The notes beneath the pieces were generated by a model. That model had not been told where the DNA came from. It worked only from the letters and a program-made list of their open reading frames with translations, and did not search any database. Below are positions 11,480 to 23,598 of a stretch of 64,000 nucleotides of DNA, piece by piece (within the stretch, counting starts at the first letter, position 1; each line of letters opens with the position of its first letter). Source of the stretch: Sciurus carolinensis (taxonomy: Eukaryota; Chordata; Mammalia; Rodentia; Sciuridae); NCBI RefSeq assembly GCF_902686445.1, contig NC_062213.1, forward strand, positions 6,879,241 to 6,943,240, read 5' to 3'. A program made the position numbers and the translations under genes.

Positions 11480-11760
11480 GACCCTCATTCTTGGGTTCCC
11501 CGGCTGTCACCTGGCATCAGGGCCCAGGAGACCTGTGCTGCTCTTCCCTCTTCCTGGAATGCTCCTTCCCTGAGCTGCTCACATCTCGTTTCTTCTGACT
11601 TTCAGAGCCCAGCTGAGGCACCGTGTTTTCAGGAAGTGCCATCGGAAGCCCTGTCTGTCCTCATCATCAGCACACTCCTCTTCACGTTACAGATTTCCCA
11701 GCTTTATAGCACCGACGCAGTCAAACAACCTCATGTGTGCACTGTTCACTGGTATTTGTT
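11480..11760 (+). mobile_element. L2 LINE relic
   Basis: The stretch contains the L2 3'-region pattern: CTTCCTGGAATGCTCCTTCC, then a TTTCAGAGCCCAGCTGAGGCA-like segment, then AGGAAGTGCC...CCCTGTCTGTCC, matching the L2 consensus order (CTGGAATGCTCTTCCC / CAGCTCAAATGTCACC / GGAAGCCTTCCCTGACC). It is very diverged, as expected of an ancient mammalian repeat. Confidence 0.62.
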
Positions 11761-13294
11761 GTTGTTCAGGATGAATCCCGTCCCAAAATGTGCACTCAAT
11801 CAGCACTGAGGACATGACTTATTTTGTCTTATTGATCATTTTATTTTTACCACCTAAAACAGGATGAGAATATTAAAGATAACTAAAAATATATGAGTTG
11901 GATGCGTAAATGCATCACTAGACAATCCTTGTATAATTTAGAAGGTCACGGCTTGTGTGACTGAGAGGAGTTATGTAATCTCTGTGAGAGACTGTTTCAT
12001 ATCTAGATTGGGTGGAATATAACATTTCCCACAAACTCATAATACTAATTTTATGACATACTTCAAATTATAGATCACACTCTAATGATAGCTCTTTCCT
12101 GCTTCCCGAGGGCATCATGGCCGAATCTTAGGAATATGAGACTAAGAAGCAGTGGAGCAGAAGGAGGAGGAGATGAAGAAAGAGACGTGTGGGGGAGAAG
12201 GAGGAAAAAGGGGAGAAAAAAAGTTCCCAAAGGTTAAAACCTGCAGACAAAAAGTAGACACAGTCGGTTCCTTGAGCATGTAAATGTTCATTCATTTATT
12301 CAGCTTCACTTATTCACCTTGCTAAATTAGAGGTCCTGCCAAAGTCAGGTCAGGGTGTTCACAAAATTTGACATATGAACTCTGATAAATTACAGGGGTT
12401 TTTAACCTGAAATGCGGCAGTTATTTGAGTGACAGTTTAGACCATTTAAAAAAAAAAAAGTGGAACCAGTCACATCTTTGAGGAGACATGGCGCCCTGGC
12501 TGAATATTTCAGCACAGAGGATGGCTAAAGTCAGGATACCACAGAGTATCAAAGGATCTGCGTCAGGAGGGAACAGACAACCCACTTTAGAGAGTCTTGA
12601 CTTAGCTAGCTGTCTACATGCATTGAGGGTTGACATTGGTTGCATTTGACAGAAAAATAAAATAAAAAGTAAGATAGCAATATACTAAATATATGATGGT
12701 AGCCTCTCAGACAAAATGCAGCCCAGGGTCATGTCAAATTGGCATGGAACCCAGACTCCAGGGCCTCTGAATGTCTCGGGGATCTCTCCATCAAATCTGC
12801 ATACACCTGATTTCTCACCAGCTAATTACCTTCACAAGAAAAAGCACTTTAGATAGGCTGCTGCTAGGCCTGAGTTTAAAAATTTATCTTAAAATGAGAA
12901 GTCCTCAAAACATCGGGGACTACCATGTGTTTACCTCTATTTAATTACCTTGTGATATAATAATAGCCAAAGATGTCCTTTCATTCCTTTTTAAATATGA
13001 TGATGTTTTGTCTCTTCCTGGTGAACTTCTCTGTAGGTCCATTTCTCCATTTTCTCATTTTCATGTTTCAAAAGTCATTTGGAAAAAGAAAATAACAGAC
13101 TTGGATTGAAATCACAGCTCCTCCGTGAAGCTACTCCCCAAGTATAGCAGGGAGTCCTGGACAAATGTTGGAGTTTTGAGAAATATTTCTTGACCTCAAC
13201 TGTGGCTGCTGCTGTGCATTGATCCCTTATGGCTTTTACATGCTTTATCACAAACAATTATTTTTCCACCACATGGTGCTCCAAATAATAAGAC
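11761..13294. other. Unassigned sequence with a purine-rich patch
   Basis: No repeat family or exon is recognised. A purine-rich patch lies at about 12140-12225. The open frames are 60-74 aa and uninformative. Confidence 0.4.
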
Positions 13295-13637
13295 CCTGGG
13301 GGCATGACTTTGGGGTATTTATTTTGTCCTGGGTGAGTAGAACTCTCTCTGTCTCTCTCTCTCTCTCTCTGTCTCTGTCTCTCTCTCTCTCTCTCTGTCT
13401 CTGTCTCTTTCTCTCTCTGTCTCTGTCTCTCTCTCTGTCTCTCTCTCTATGTCTCTCTCTCTCTCTGTCTCTCTCTCTCTGTCTCTGTCTCTTTCTCTCT
13501 CTGTCTCTGTCTCTCTCTCTCTGTCTCTCTCTCTCTATGTCTCTCTCTCTCTCTGTCTCTGTCTCTCTCTGTCTCTGTCTCTCTCTATCTCTGTCTCTTT
13601 CTCTCTCTGTCTCTCTCTCTCTGTCTCTCTCTCTATG

Positions 13638-13669
<32 letters not shown>

Positions 13670-13882
13670 TCCTGCTACTGCCATGACCCCAGCTGCTCTC
13701 CTGCTTTCCTCTGTCACATTCTTCTGCCACGATGTTCTGCCTCACCTCAGACCCCCAGGAATGAAGCCAACCTTCTATGGACTGAGACCTCTGAAACCTT
13801 GAGCCCCCAGATAAACTTTTCCTTCTTCGATTCTTTCTTGTCAGGTCTCCTGGTCATAGCAGTGAAAAAGCTGACCAGAGCA
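13295..13882 (+). mobile_element. MaLR-type LTR fragment interrupted by a large microsatellite
   Basis: The ends match the 3' half of the MaLR LTRs elsewhere in this window: the left edge reads GGGGGCATGACTTTGGGGTA (compare 23320-23350), and the right part holds CACGATGTTCTGCCTCACCT, TATGGACTGAGACCTCTGAA, and AGTGAAAAAGCTGACCAGAG near the LTR end. The middle 330 bp is replaced by a CT/CTGT repeat. The 5' half of the LTR is missing. The LTR provides the AGATAAACTTTTCC segment resembling a poly(A) signal region. Confidence 0.78.
13342..13671 (+). repeat. (CTCTGT/CT)n microsatellite
   Basis: About 330 bp of pyrimidines built from CTCTCT, CTCTGT, CTTT and CTATGT units, with higher-order duplication of blocks of about 60-70 bp. 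It yields spurious Ser-Leu-repeat open frames on the plus strand and Arg-Glu-repeat frames on the minus strand. Confidence 0.95.
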
Positions 13883-14011
13883 CTGCGTGTGACTAGATTT
13901 TCTTCACATCCTTAAATTGCTAAAAATTGTATAACATTAAATTCAGAAGAAGATCCGAAAATCAAGCTAGACCTTTGATTTATCCAATTCCCCAGTTACT
14001 AAAATCTTTGA

Positions 14012-14233
14012 CTTTTATTTATTTATTTATTTATTTTGATACTGGGGATTGAAACCAAGGGCACTTAACCCCTGAGCCACATCACCAGCACTTGTATATA
14101 TTTTATTTAGAGATAGGGAGTCCCTGAGTTGCCTAGGGTCTCTGTAAGTTTCTGAGACTGACTTGAACTCAGATCCTTCTGCCTCCTCCACACAAGCTGC
14201 TGGATTAGAGGCATGCACTACCATACCCAACCA
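14012..14233 (-). mobile_element. Dimeric SINE, B1-dID (MEN-type), minus strand
   Basis: The left edge is the reversed A-rich tail, a (TTTA)n run at about 14012-14038. Next comes the complement of the ID monomer (14039-14090, reading GGTGATGTGGCTCAGGGGTT on the minus strand), then the complement of the B1 monomer to about 14233 (minus strand starts GGTTGGGTATGGTAGTGCAT). The architecture is the same as at 146-406, in opposite orientation. A target duplication is not clear. Confidence 0.87.
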
Positions 14234-15849
14234 GGTACTACAACCTTAAAATATGTAACTTCATGTCACTTTCTCAATAAATACTAGTGTTTTAGAAAAA
14301 TAAAAGCATACGAAAATATTCTTAAAAAAGTAAGTTGTAAACATGTAACATGCTATCCATGTTAACCCGTAATGTAATTAATATGGTTATTTTAAATAGC
14401 TATGAATATTGAAGTATTTATCAACTTTAATTTTTAATATGCTTATTATCAATAGATATAACCTATATAAGCATGAATTTTATTGAACATTCAATGAAAT
14501 CCTGAGGTTAAAATATTTGAGGAATACCAATTTACTTTAGGATATATTATTACAATTTGAAAACTATGAATATATCTTCTACTTATTACTACACAAGTAT
14601 CAATAGATCATTGAAATGAGATTAAACTGAAAATCATATATAAATAAATATCTATTACTACTTTCTTCAGGTAAGAAAGTGTCAGCAGTGTTATGGGAAC
14701 AGAGCACACACATGACATTTGCTTCTTTTCCAAGATGTATATTTCTCAACATTAGAGAAAATAATAATTATGGCAAGATATTATAGCATATATTGTCTTT
14801 AGTAATATAAATTTATTTAATAGCTTTGCAAAATGTGATTCAATATCCAAAAAGCTTTATAACACTTATAATTTTTGATTCAGTATTTTGAGATGTAAGA
14901 GTTCAACGTCACCTAAATATGATTTGGAAGTGAATCAAAACTGAAGCAAGCCTGAAAAGATGTAAATATAAAGATGCTTATGTTAGAAGATTTAAATACA
15001 AAGATGTCTATCATGTTCATTGAAGCAACGTATATATGTAATAATACTGTGCTACAGGTGCACAATGGTATAGTTTGCAACCAGAAAAATTGCATTCATG
15101 AAGTGTATATTGATTCATATAAAAACTTATATTAGGCACAATTACAGTCATAGCTAAGCAGTACTTATAGAGAAAAGGATAGCTCTAAAATGATATCCTG
15201 ATACATACCAGGAAGCCCAAAAGTTGTACAATAAATTACACATTACGCTCTAAATGTCAGAATGAGATCAGCTGGTCAAAATCAAAGGAGAAGAGATGGC
15301 AGGAGAGAGGGTTAAGGGCCTGGTGAATGGAGCTGAGGTCAGAGCAACAAGAACAAGGGCGGGTGCCAAAAGAACCTAAGGCATCACCTTGAAAATTACC
15401 CATCAAACCTGATAAAGAAATTGCTGAGTGTAAGTAGAGAAGTATGCCTGGCTAGCTTTCTACAGTCTTCAGGACTAGAGAAAGAGTTCAAAAGTTTTAA
15501 AGCAACACTTTGAAGAATTGATTGCATTATATCATACTAATGGGTCTCTGTTTAAGAGGAAATATCACAGACAACAAATATCATAGGCAGGACAGATAAC
15601 AAAAGGGTAGAAGAAACTAGCAAAGTCTAAAATAAATAATATATGTATATCACATATTTTTAAAATTATTCATTTATTATTAAAGTCCATAATAAATAAT
15701 ATATAATTTATTTTCATACATATTATTCACTTCAGTTATATATTATAAAATCATATATACATACACATATATGTTGGGTTTAACAAATCATGGTCCATGG
15801 CCAAATCTATACTACTAATTATCATAACAAGTAAAGTGTCAATGGAATG
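14234..15849. other. AT-rich unassigned sequence
   Basis: No repeat or exon is recognised. There are AT-rich dinucleotide runs near 15640-15775. Short open frames carry no motif. Confidence 0.4.
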
Positions 15850-16359
15850 ATAAGTAGTTCCACACCTCTTAGAATGGCTAAAGATTGGAAAGACTGGCAA
15901 GAATGAGGAGCAACAGGTGATCTTTCATTTCTGGGGGAATGTCTGGTTTAGACACTTTAGAAGACAGCTTGACAATTTCTAAACATAAAAACACATACTC
16001 TTACCATGAAATGCAGCAGTCACACTCCTTGGTATTTACCCAAATGACTTGAGAACTTAGGTTCCTACACAAATATTTATTGTAGTTTCACTCACAACTG
16101 TTAAACTTGGAAGCAACCAAGATGGCCTATGGTACGTGTAAGGACAAATAAACTGGTGCATCCAGATAGTGGATATTACTCAGTGCTAAAAAGAAATGAA
16201 CTGTGGAGCCAGAACAAGACGTAGAGGGAGTGAAATGCACATTACTCAGTGAGAGGCAGCAGTCTGCAAAGACCGCGTGCTTTGTAATTCCAACTGTAGG
16301 ACATCCTAGAAAAGGCAAATGCTATAGGGACAGTAAAAGTAAATCCCTAGGATTTAGAG
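15850..16359 (+). mobile_element. Old LINE-1 (L1M-type), ORF2 C-terminal part
   Basis: The plus strand contains the decayed end of L1 ORF2 in the order seen in L1M elements: CCTCTTAGAATGGCTAAAGA, then a TGGGGGAATGTCTGGT-like stretch, then CCAAATGACTTGAGAACTTA, then GGATATTACTCAGTGCTAAA. It is heavily mutated. A MaLR LTR (16360-16776) separates it from its 3'UTR. Confidence 0.72.
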
Positions 16360-16776
16360 TGTTTTAGCCACTGTTTTCAGCATTGCGACCAAAAGACCTG
16401 ACAAGAATTACAGGATGACAAGTTTATTTAGGGGCTCATGGTTTCAGAGGTCTCAGTTCATAGACAGGTGGCTCCATTCCTTGGGGATGAAGGTGAGGCA
16501 GAACATCATGGTAGAAGAGTGTGGCAGAGAGATGTGGCTCACATCATGATCAGGAGGCAGACAGATCCTGCTCACAAGATACAAAATACATACCCCAAAG
16601 GCATGCCCCCAATGACCCACCTCTTCTAGCCACACCCTACCTGCCTATAGTTAATCCCTATGAGGGGATTAATTCACTGATTGGGTTGAGGGTCTCCTAA
16701 CCCAATCATTTCACCTCTAAATGTTCTTGCATCATCTCACACATGAGCTTTTGGGGGACACTTAATATCTAAACCA
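16360..16776 (-). mobile_element. MaLR-type solo LTR, inserted in L1M
   Basis: Read on the minus strand it starts TGGTTTAGATATTAAGTGTC, includes CCAAAAGCTCATGTGTGAGA, GGATTAACTATAGGCAGGTA and CTTTGGGGTATGTATTTTGT, and ends near GGTCGCAATGCTGAAAACAG...AAACA. It shares this layout with the copies at 23144 and 63731, so all belong to one MaLR (ERVL-associated, non-autonomous) group. It is about 417 bp. Exact 5-bp target duplications are not visible. Confidence 0.83.
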
Positions 16777-17090
16777 TGTTTTGGGGAAGGAGACTTTGTG
16801 GTCATGATACTATTTTATGTGAGATTACAGTGTCATTACATGTGAGATACATGTCATTACACATTTTTCAAAACCTGTGGAATGTACAACACAGAGTGAA
16901 ACAAAATGAATGTTTATCACTCAAAAGTTTTTTTTATGTCATTACTCAAACATATCCAGTTTCAGTGATAAAGATATATCCCTGTAGACTTATCAATGCT
17001 AGCAATTGTACTGCACTGGTGGGGATGTTGAAGGTGTGGGATGCTAAGGGTGCATGAGGCAGGAGGTGTCTAAGAGGTCTGTGCTTTACA
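16777..17090 (+). mobile_element. Old LINE-1 (L1M-type) 3'UTR, continuation
   Basis: Beyond the MaLR the plus strand resumes an L1M 3'UTR-like sequence (GGGGAAGGAGACTTTGTGGTCATGATACTATTTTATGT and on, given here only in part, then a TTTTTCAAAACC...GAATGTACAACACAGAGTGA segment resembling the 'AAACTCATAGAACTGTACACCAAAGAGTGAA' motif of such tails). Loss of the tail makes the end approximate. Confidence 0.55.
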
Positions 17091-17530
17091 CACACTCTTT
17101 CTGTGAGCTGCTCTAGAATGAAGTTTGGTTTTAGAAATGTAATTGTTACCATTCCCAAAGGAGGAACAAAGTGTAAAGGGTTTATTGCTGCTGTATTACA
17201 GTTTCTTCTTTTGAGTACTTTTCTCTATTCTGTTGAAATGGGAATCTTTTTGAAGATGTTTCCAGCAGTCCGCTTCTTAAGGTCTGTAGGTGACAATCCC
17301 CCACTCAATCAAACACATACCAGAGAAGAGAATGATAAGAAGTGGTCCATCTTCCCAACCCAGACTGGAACAAAACAGTCTCCTTTATAGGACAAAACAT
17401 CTGAAAGTGGATCAACAGTAGAATGTTACAATGTATTTTATTATTGCCATCAGTTAATCATGACTAATCAGGAGTGGACAGGACAGATGGACACCTAACA
17501 CTGTGCCTGCCCCCCACCCTCCCCAAAGAA
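17091..17530. other. Unassigned sequence
   Basis: No repeat family or exon is recognised. A 95-aa plus-strand open frame (17103-17390) has no recognisable motif. Confidence 0.4.
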
Positions 17531-20500
17531 ATGAACAACCTGTTCAACAAAATAATATCAGAAATTTTCCCAAACCTGAAAAATGAAGTGTAAAATCAAA
17601 TACAAGAAGCTTATAGACACCAAGAACACAAACTTACATCAGATCCATACCAAGGCACATTATAATGAAAATACCTAGCATATAAGATAAAAGATAGGAT
17701 TTTCAAGACTGCAAGAGAAAAGCGACAGATTACTTATAAGGGTAAATCAATACAGATATCAGAAGATTTCTCAGCCCAGATCATAAAAGCAAGAAGGGCC
17801 TGGAATAATATATTTCAAGCTCTGAAAGAACATGAATACCAACCAAGAATCCTATATCCAGTAAAACTAACCTTCAGATTTGACAATGAAATAAAATCTT
17901 TCCGTGATAAACACAAGTTAAAAGAATTTACAAATAGAAAACCCGCCCTACAGAACATTCTCAGCAAACTATTTCGTGAGGAAGAAGTGAAAGACAACAA
18001 TACAAGTTAGCAAAGGGAGGAACTACCCTAAAGGAAAAGTTGGTCAAAGGAGAAACCAAGTCAAGTTAAAAACCAAAAATAAGCCAAAATTACCAAGAAT
18101 ACAAATCATATCACAATAATAACTCTGAAGTTTAATAGCATAAATTCAATAATTGAAAGACCTAGACTGGCAGATTGGATTAAAACGAAAGACCCAACAA
18201 TATGCTGCCTTCAAGAGACTCATCTCATAGAAAAAGATGTCCACAAACTAAAGGTAAAAACTTGGGGAAAAACATACCACGCACATGGGCTCAGTTAAAA
18301 AGCAGGGGTCTCCATCCTCTTATCGGATAAAGTGGATTCAAACCTAAAAGTTAGAAGGAATAAAGAAGGACATTTCACACTGCTTGAGGGAAGCATAAAA
18401 CAGCAAGACATAACAATCATAAATATCTATGCCCCAAACAATGGAGCATCTATGTACATCAAACAAACCTTTCTCAATCTTAAGAATCAAATAGACCAAA
18501 ACACAATAATAGTGGTGGACTTTAACATACCACTTTCAGCACTGGATAGATTCTCCAAACAAAAACTGAACAAAGAAACTATAGAACTAAATAATACAAT
18601 CAATGATATAGACTAAATGGACATTTAGAGAGTATTTCATCCATCATCAAGTGGATATACATTCTTCTCAGCAGCTCCTTGATCCTTCTCCAAAATAGAT
18701 CATATGCTATGCCACAAAGAAGCCATTAGTAAATACAAAAAATAGAGATCCTACCCTGTATCCTATCGGACCATAATGGAATGTGATTAGAAATCAACAA
18801 TAAAATAATAAACAAGAACTACTCCTACACCTGGAGATGAAATAATATGCTATTGAATGATGCAATGATAACAGAAGACATCAAGGAAGAAATTAAAAAA
18901 ATTCTTAGAGGTAAATGAGAACAATGACACAACATATGAAAATCTCTGGGACACTCTGAAAGCAGTACTAAGAGGAAAGTTCATTGCATTGAGCTCATAC
19001 ATTAAAAAAATAAAAAGCCCACAACTAAATGACCTAACATTACATCTCAAAGCCCTAGAAAAAGAAGAACAAATCAACACCAAAAATAGTGAAGACAAAA
19101 ATAATTAAAATCAGAGCTGAAATCAATGAAATTGAAACGAGAAACAATTTAAAAAACTGGCAAAACAAAAAGTTGGTTCTTTGAAAAAATAAACAAAATT
19201 GAAAAACCTTTCACCACACTAATGAAGAGGAGAGAACTCAAATTACTAGAATTCATGATGAAAAAGGAAAGATCATGACAGAAACCATTGAAATACATAA
19301 CATAATCAGAAGTTATTTTGAAAATCTATACTCCAACAAAATAGAAAATATCAAAGACATTGACAAATTTTTAAAGACATGATCCTCCCAAACTGAATCA
19401 GGAAGACATAAACAATTTAAGCAGATCAATTTCAAGCACTGAAATGGAAGAAGTCACCAAAAGCCTACCAACCAAGAAAAGCCTGAGATCAGATGGATTC
19501 TCAGTCAAATTCTAGAAGATCTTTAAAGAAGAACTGATACCAATACTCCTCAAAGTATTCCAGGAAATAGAAAAGGAGGGAACCCTTCCAACTCATTCTA
19601 AGAGGCTAGTATCACTCTGATACCAAAACCAGACAAAGACACATCAAGGAAAGAAAACTTTAGACCAATATCCCTGATGAACATAGATGCAAAAATCCTT
19701 AACAAAATTGTGGCAAATCACATACGAAAATATATTAAAAAGATAGTGCACCATGATCAAGTGGGATTTATCCCAGGGATGCGAGGTTGGTTCACATCTG
19801 AAAATTTATTGAAATGTAATTCATCACATCAATAGACTTAGAGTTAAGAATTATATGATTATTTCAATAGATGTTGAGAAAACGTTTGATAAAATACAGC
19901 ACCCTTTCATGCTTAAAACACTAGAAAAAAATAGGAATATTAGGAACATACGTCAACATTGTAAAGGCTATCTATGCTAAGCCAACAGCCAACATCATTC
20001 TTTTTTTGTTTTTACTCTTAACTACCACATTCTTTTTATTTTTTAGAATTTTTTTTATTGTAAATAAATGGGTTACATGTTGTTTCTCTGTTTGTACATG
20101 GAGTAAAGGCAAACCATTTGTGTAATCATAAATTTACATAGATTAATGTTGTTTGATTCATTCTGTTATTTTTTTCCCTTCCCCCTACCCCTCCCACCCC
20201 TCTTTTCCCTCTATATATTCCTTCCTTCCTCCATTCTTGCCCCCCTCCCACCCCCTATTATGTGTCATCATCCACTTATCAGCGAGATCATTTGTCCATT
20301 GATTTTTTGAGATTGGCTTATCTCACTTAGCATGATATTCTCCAATTTCATCCATTTGCCTGCAAATGCCATAATTTTATTATTCTTTATGGCTGAGTAA
20401 TATTCTATTGTATATGTATACCACAATTTCTTTACCCATTCATCAGTTGAAGGACATCTAGGTTGGTTCCACACTCTGGCTATTGTGAATTGAGCAGCTA

Positions 20501-22158
20501 TGAACATTGATGTGGCTGCATCTCTGTAGTATGCTGATTTTAAGTCCTTTGGGAATCCCAACATCATTCTTAATGGAGAAAACCTGAAATAATTCCCTCT
20601 AAAAATTGTAACAAGACAGGGATGCCCTCTTTCACCGCTTCTATTCAACATTGTCCTTGAAACACTAGCCAGTACATTTAGACAGACCAAAGAAATTAAA
20701 GGGATACAAATAGGAAAAGAAGAATTCAAGCTGTCACTATTTGCCAATGACATGATTCTATATTTAAAAAAGATCCAAAAAAACTCCACTAGAAAACTTC
20801 TAGAATAAGTGAATTCAGCAAAGTAGCAGAATATAAAATAAATAAACATAAATCTAATGCATTTCTATTCATAAGTGATGAATCCTCTGAAAGAGAAATT
20901 AGGAAAACCACTCCATTCACTGTAGCATCAAATAAAATAAAATAAAATACTTGGGAATCAATCCAACAAAAGAGGTGAAAGACCTCTACGATGAAAACTA
21001 CAGAACACTAAAGAAAGAAATTGAAGAAAATCTTAGAAGATGGAAAGTTCTCCCATGTTCTTGTATAGGCAGAATTAATATTGTCAAAATGGTCATACTA
21101 CCAAAAGTGCTATACAGATTCAATACAATTCCAATTAAAATCCCAATGACATTCCTCTAGAAATAGAGAAAGAAATCATGAACTTCAACTGGAAGAATAA
21201 GAGACCACAAATAGCCAAAACAATCCTGAGCAGGAAAAGTGAAGCAGGAGGTATCACAGTACTAGACCTTAAATTCTACTACAGAGCAATAGTAACAAAA
21301 ACGGCATGGTATTATAACCACAATAAACAGGTAGACTAATGGTACAGAATAGAAGACACAGAGATGAAACCACATAAATACATTCACCTCACATTAGACA
21401 AAGGAGCCAAAAACATACAATGGAGAAAAGGTAGCCTGTTCAACAAATGGTGCTGGGAAAACTGGAAATCCATATGCAGTAAAATGAAATTAAAACTCTA
21501 TCTCTCACCCTGCACAAAACACAACTCAAAATGGATCAAGGACTTAGGAATTAGACCAGATACCCTGCACCAAATAGAAGACAATGTAGGCCCGAATCTT
21601 CATCATGTTGGCTTAGGATGAGACTTCCTTAACATGACTCCCAAAGCACAAGAAATCAAAGCAAGAATCAATAAATGGGATGGATTCAAACTAAAAAGCT
21701 TTTTCTCATCAAAGGATACAATCAATAATGTGAAAAGAGAGCCTACAGAGTGGGAGAATTTCTTTTCCACACACACTTCATATAGAGCACTTATCTCCAA
21801 AATTTATAAGAACTTACAAAACTTTACACCAAAAATACAAAGAACCCAATAAATAAATGGGCTATGGAACTGGACAGACAATTTACAGAAGAAGACATAC
21901 ATGATTAATAAATATATGAAAAAGTTTGCAACATCTGTAGTAACTACAGAAATGCAAATTAAAATGACTCTAAGATTTCATCTTACTCCATTTAGAATGG
22001 CTATTATCAAGAACATAAACAAAACTAGATGTTGGTGTGGATATGGGGAAAAAGGCACACTTTTACATTGCTGGAGGAGTTGCAAATTGGTGCAGCCACT
22101 CTGGAAAACAGTGTGGAGAATCCTCAGAAAACTTGGAATGAACCCACCTTTTAGGTAG
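17531..22158 (+). mobile_element. LINE-1, truncated at both ends and interrupted by a younger L1
   Basis: The plus strand runs from the second half of ORF1 (about 17535-18005, NNLFNKIISEIFPNLKNE-like) through ORF2: the EN region (about 18110-18830; YAPNNG near 18430), the RT region, and the C-terminal region to about 22150 ([19 protein letters not shown] at about 22085-22140). The reverse transcriptase active-site motif, normally FADD, reads FAND (20740-20751), so catalysis would be lost even without the many stops. The last roughly 90 codons of ORF2, the 3'UTR and the poly(A) are absent. A minus-strand L1 interrupts it at 20003-20557. EN also shows GDFN changed to VDFN near 18510. Confidence 0.85.
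20003..20557 (-). mobile_element. 5'-truncated young LINE-1 with 14-bp target duplication
   Basis: The insertion is flanked by the perfect repeat CCAACATCATTCTT (19989-20002 and 20558-20571); removal restores contiguous L1 ORF2 reading of the host element. On the minus strand it carries the ORF2 C-terminus (20557 down to about 20280), the L1 3'UTR with its G-rich tract (complement of 20175-20265), a first poly(A) (complement of 20033-20057), then 19 bp of non-L1 sequence (20014-20032), then a second poly(A) (20003-20013). The double tail suggests read-through transcription and a short 3' transduction. Confidence 0.9.
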
Positions 22159-23000
22159 TAGTTAGGAATGAGCAGTGAAATGTGAACCAATAGTATCGAA
22201 GGGTCACAGAATTTCTTTGAATTTCCTTTAATGAACAATCAAGTAACTTGTAGAACAAGAGGTGTACTAACCCTGAGAATAAACACTGAAACAAAGGGAG
22301 CCAATTAAGAAAGACATCAAGAAAGGAAGATCAATGGGGCTAACATCTGACAGGGTCCACGGAGGTCTTTGAAATGTAGGAAATATGGCTATAGGGTTCT
22401 CATTGTGTTTCAGAAGGGAAATTTTACTAATACTAAGGAAGCACCAAGATGAAGTCTGCCTGTCATTGACCTCGGCAACCACATTAACACAGAACTGACA
22501 TGCTGATGAAGCCATCCGAGTATAATGGTCACCATGACAGTTCTGGAGAGGACCAACTAGTGTCAAAAACTTCCATTCAATCTAACAGAGGAGTTAAACA
22601 CCTGAAGGGCAAAGCCTGCCGAAGGTGGACCCCAGGTTTCCTGGCAAACGTCAGTGATAAATTTGGAAGTGGCATTCTTCTGTCGTCATTCTCTGCTCAG
22701 TGAGGACCCACTCTCCCTTTCTCAAGGGTTCGTTGCCCGAGCCTTACTTCACTCTCTCTTTATTTTCATTCCTAAGGAAATTCTCTTGCTTGACTTTTCA
22801 TGTCTGCCTTTGAATTTTCTTTCGTTGGGACACAGAATGAAGGTTTGGAGCTTCAGCTCCCCACTCTTCTGTGAGAAGATGTAATTATGAGAGTATGAAC
22901 CTCATAATGAGGTGGTCGCTCTTGTAAGAGTCACCGGAGATCTTGCTTGCTTTCTCCTCTCCCATACACAAATAGTTCATGTAAACACCCAACAAGACAG
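22159..23000. other. Unassigned sequence
   Basis: No repeat family or exon is recognised between the broken end of the L1 and the MLT1 relic. Open frames of 67-99 aa on both strands have no recognised domain. Confidence 0.4.
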
Positions 23001-23143
23001 CAACTCCCAACAGGAGAGAAATGTCCCAGAATGAAACCTCCCTTGCTGGCACCTAGATCTTGGGCTTTCCAACCTTCATGATGGTGAAATCTAAATTATC
23101 TTATTTTCAAGCCCCACAGTCAATGGTATTTTGCTATGTAATA
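23001..23143 (+). mobile_element. MLT1-type LTR, 3' part (left of a nested MaLR)
   Basis: The stretch reads CTTGCTGGCACCTAGATCTTGGGCTTTCCAACC, with the end AGTCAATGGTATTTTGCTAT, matching the known end of MLT1 LTRs (GCCTTGATCTTGGACTTCCCAGCC ... AGTCTATGGTATTTTGTTATAGCAGCC). The final part (about 23574-23598, GCTGACTAATACATGG) lies beyond the MaLR inserted at 23144. Confidence 0.65.
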
Positions 23144-23573
23144 TGTTCTGGTTTAGATATTAGGTTTATCTCAAAAGCACGTGTGTGAAAAAATACAAGA
23201 ACATTCGGAGGTGAAACAACTGGGTTATGACAGTCTCAAGTCAATCGGTGAATTAATCCCCTGGTAGGGATTAACTGAGTGGTGACTCTAGGCAGGTAGA
23301 TTGTGGCTAGAAGAGGTGGTCACTGGGAGTCATGCCTTTGGGGTATATATTTTGTATCTGGGTAGTGGGCAGCCTCTTGATCATGATGTAAACCACTTCT
23401 CTCTATCACACTCTTCCACCATGATGTTCTGCCTCACCTTGATCCCCAAAGAATGGACCTCCCTGTCTATGGACTGAGACCTCTGAAAACATGAGCCCCT
23501 AAGTAAACTTTTCATCCTGTAATTCTTCTTGTCAGATATTTTGGTCACAGCAGTGAAAAAGTTGACTAAAACA
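23144..23573 (+). mobile_element. MaLR-type solo LTR nested in MLT1
   Basis: It starts TGTTCTGGTTTAGATATTAG and ends AAAAAGTTGACTAAAACA, about 430 bp. Internal landmarks are GTGAATTAATCCCCTGGTAG, GCCTTTGGGGTATATATTTT, CCACCATGATGTTCTGCCTC, and a CCTAAGTAAACTTTTCATCC poly(A)-signal region. The interrupted MLT1 end on both sides gives the relative age: MLT1 first, MaLR later. Confidence 0.85.
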
Positions 23574-23598
23574 AAATCTAAGCTGACTAATACATGGA

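Noticed and set aside
13219..13802. Ser-Leu-repeat and Arg-Glu-repeat frames of 60-155 codons
   Set aside because: Direct translations of the CT/CTGT microsatellite; no sequence outside the repeat supports a gene.
20268..20849. 193-codon minus-strand frame
   Set aside because: It crosses the boundary of the minus-strand L1 insert at 20557 into antisense sequence of the host L1; it is a composite, not a gene.
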